Positions 61,006-64,000 of a DNA stretch of 64,000 nt are shown one piece after another. The notes beneath the pieces were generated by a model, which was given only the letters and a program-made list of their open reading frames with translations, was not told the DNA's origin and made no database searches. Location: NCBI RefSeq assembly GCF_030704535.1, contig NC_081821.1, forward strand, positions 511,001-575,000, given 5' to 3'. Source of the stretch: Vitis vinifera. Taxonomy: Eukaryota > Streptophyta > Magnoliopsida > Vitales > Vitaceae. Within the stretch, counting starts at the first letter, position 1; the number at the start of each line of letters is the position of its first letter. The translations under genes were made by a program, and so were the position numbers.

Positions 61006-64000
61006 AGGAATGGCCAAGGGACTCCAGATACCTAATTTATTAGAGGTAGCCTGCTGCTTTTTGTTTTCTGTTGTTTGGTTTTTTCTTTCTAAAAATCCTT
61101 ATAATCATTCAAAGTTTGCATTATTGTAGTTTCTTAACTTCTTCTTGTTGTTGTTTTTATTGTTATTATTTTATCTCCATTTCAATGCATTGCATTCATT
61201 TTATCATTTGTAAGCCAAATTTTAACTCCTAGTGCACTAACTCAGTGATATTCCTAATGTGCACTGGCATGACATTCCCTCTGACAGCATTCTATGAAGT
61301 ATGGCATACATTTTGGGATTGCTGAATTAGTGCTGCGCATTGGAGTTGTTTAATATCATATAATCTCAAAGGTTCACTGTTTTTTGTGCTTAGTGAACTC
61401 CTTTAAAGCTAAAGTCCCTAGATCTTTTGGAGATGACATAGAATATTAGAAATTCTCTGAGGTCTAGAACACGTTTAGAGCATATGTTTATGTGAGTTTT
61501 CAATTGTAGATATTATGTTTCCTGATGTTAGAGCAAAGGATGAAAATATCAGAAATTGATGGAATATCGGTGGTTAAATTTTATGAAAATTTTGGGAAAT
61601 ATAAAAAATATCAAATGGAAAATTGGAAAAAAAATAATGGTGGATGGAAACTGATCAAAACTCATAAAAATGTGGGAAAAAATTTCCAAGAAAAGATAAA
61701 ATAAGTAATTACACTCATGTTGAAGTTGTTTTATTAAAGAAAACAATATGTATGATAAGGCAATAATATGTAATACTCAAAAATACATTTGATATTAAAA
61801 TGATGATTTATGTAGTTTGGATGTACCCAAGGATGTAAAAGAAATGGTTTTATGTCTAATTATTTTTTATTTAAAAATATTTATAATTTTATTTTCAAGT
61901 TTATATTTCTCTTGTATTTCGTATTAAAAGACACCCATTGAAAAGATTATCATGCAGAAATTTGAAAATAAAATAATTAAAATTTATTTATGCATTAATT
62001 TTTAATATTTTAGATAAGATAATGTATATATTTTATGTACATTAATAATTATAGATCAAGTGTGGCTTGGAGATAAAGCCACGTGTAAGCCCCATTTCTT
62101 AACTTTTAAAAAACAAATTTAAGAGAAATTAGCCTATGTGGATTTTAATGAGAAAATCAGTTCCAGATTTTCTTTCTCCCTTCTCCTACACCCAACACTT
62201 TGGAGAATTTTGTCAAAACTTTCATCCCTGGTTAGAGGACATGTTTATGCTAATGTTCATTTGTATGTATGTTTTGGTACTTGGTTTACATGTGCTGAGG
62301 CTGCATATTATACCATGGTTTGTGGAGTCAAAAGTGCACTTTACACCAGTTTAAAAGAAAAACCCTGAGATTTAGAATGATAATTTTTTACACCCCTTTG
62401 CTATTATGTTTTGGCTGCACAACTCTTCTTGTTTTCGCAACAAACGCACTATTATGCAGTGTTTGTACACAAATTAGTATGTCAAAATGATCCGATCTCC
62501 ACACCCCCTCAAAAAGAAAGCGTACTACTTCAGTTAGTTTGGTATCCAATTAATCATTTCTTTGTCGTTTTAATTTTATTTTTACACATGCATAGTCATG
62601 GTAAAATCATTAGCAAGGGATTGGATTTTTGGGCCTGAATGTAACCTTCCCAGTATTCATGTTTTTTATTTTTATTTTTGCTGGTCTAGACAAATGCTCA
62701 GGTTTCTCTTCTTAATCTGTTTGTGAAATTATTTTCACTGCAAAAACAATTTAGATATGCTTTATAGTTTATTAACCATCATTTCCCTGCTGTATGAGCC
62801 CAAGTATGATGAATGAAAAAATATCTTTAAGTATAGTAATGAAGAACAATTATTTGAGTATTATTAAAGTAGTTGTGTTAAGAAATTTTGCTATATTTTT
62901 TTATATGGAAGAAATTAGCAGGCATGAGGGCCTGGTTGGGCCTGAACTTTGTGTCAACTGAACCATTTAGGCCTGGCCATATTGACCTGATCCTGCACAA
63001 TCCTTCTCTCTATTTTCATCCCAAGTTTTGTCTACAATCTCACCTAGGTTGCCCCCAAGAATGAGCGGATGCAAATTTGGGACCCCACCATCAATACCCA
63101 GAACAATGCTCTGCACCGCCCATTTGACATTATTTCTTTTTAATTTCAGAATAATCACATTCATCTATTGCCGTGGTTGGTTTGATTTCAAAACTGTCTA
63201 CTAAATTATTGGATGCAGGGGCTTTGGTTACAAATGTCAAACAATAGTGATGACTTGCGGCAAGGCATTGTTGGTGGAGCCAGTGAAGCTGGGAGAATCA
63301 AATGATTCTTGTTCATGAGACAATGAGATTGATTTAATATGGAGAATGTCTTAATCTCCAAGGAGTTCTGTTGACATTAGATGCAGTGATCGCCGGCAGT
63401 GCATTGAAGGGTTCATTCTTCCTCCATTCTTGACAGCGTGACTAAAGTTTTAAGATTGTTCATCTATTCTGCCCAATTTTTTGTACAACACTTCTGAGGA
63501 AGACCAACATGGTATGCTGACCCAACTTGTACATTTGCTCACAAACCTAAAACTCAAAAAAAAAATGTTTTTTGTTGACTGTCGTACTCGAACTAAAGAA
63601 TATATGTGAATGCAGTCCGATATTTTTTACAGCGTGACAGGCAACCACTGGCCGCAAAGTTTGAAAGTGGGTCGGCACAAGTCATCTATCTAGCTGGGGT
63701 GGCGCCCCCTAGTGATAATAACATCATTTATATACACAAATAGTGGTTGACCCATTGCCACCCAAAATCCACGCCAACACGCTCCTAGTTGGTAGCTGTG
63801 GTGGGACTCTCCATCGCACATCCTCTCAACTCTCAAGTAGGCAAACCATCGATGCATCGGTCAGTGGCTAGTATCCCAAAAAATGCCTGAGGCCTGCCCT
63901 TGTTACACATTTCACACTTGGTGTGTGAAATAATTGATGTCATATTATTTTCTTGAAGTGTGATAAGAAAAAAGAATGATATATTCTGTTGTTTACCAAT
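61006..64000. other. 3' flank of the PAM16-type gene and AT-rich DNA
   Basis: No further coding exon is supported. 61540-61720 has GAAAATTTTGGGAAATAT-type repeat-like sequence and 61860-62060 is AT-rich. A stretch at 63219-63305 after an AG acceptor could be a spliced 3' UTR exon, but this is a guess. Confidence 0.45.

Noticed and set aside
1-64000. CRISPR arrays, operons or bacterial-type systems
   Set aside because: No regular spacer-repeat pattern; all genes are spliced plant genes.

Overview
The window is nuclear DNA of a dicot, almost certainly grapevine (Vitis). The genes have many GT-AG introns, intergenic DNA is AT-rich, and plant transposons are present. The central gene at 29223-31244 is a FLORICAULA/LEAFY regulator that matches my recollection of grape VFL. 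No prokaryotic feature, CRISPR array or free-standing structural RNA gene was seen.

Layout. 1-1754: last three exons of an unrecognised plus-strand gene. 2319-4014 (-): membrane-anchored plastid rubredoxin. 5254-9185 (-): IRX10-type xylan xylosyltransferase, divergent from 10356-12129 (+), a SEC14/CRAL-TRIO protein whose 3' end abuts an old Ty3 LTR. 16071-19280 (+): ESF2/ABT1 ribosome-biogenesis protein whose upstream intron is a diverged tandem array containing copies of its own first coding exon. 20.0-20.7 kb: tandem array. 22.0-22.9 kb: mosaic of plastid DNA (ndhC, atpA, 4.5S rRNA with spacers). 25103-26674 (-): single-exon DYW pentatricopeptide protein. 29223-31244 (+): LEAFY. 31888-36426 (-): glycyl-tRNA synthetase with a possible non-AUG organelle presequence. 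37403-43541 (+): four-exon coiled-coil protein with a young Copia element in its third intron. 45859-48420 (+): broken VIM/ORTHRUS methylation-reader relic (SRA and second RING only). 48.8 kb: a cluster of TGGGCY (site II) motifs that may be the promoter of the PAM16-type mitochondrial import gene whose coding exons lie at 60381-61005. If so, its first intron of about 11 kb holds a second, whole-looking Copia element and a recent 5'-truncated L1 LINE.

The genes are ordinary unlinked plant genes rather than a pathway. Several serve organelles (rubredoxin, DYW editing factor, possibly dual-targeted GlyRS, PAM16), and one is a meristem-identity regulator. I found no convincing new multigene system. 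The most unusual structures are the exon-bearing tandem array before the ESF2/ABT1 gene, the plastid mosaic, the VIM relic, and the transposon-loaded introns. Exon boundaries were read by eye from splice sites, reading phase and family similarity. Where given to the base they keep the frame, with one uncertain base in GlyRS exon 8.
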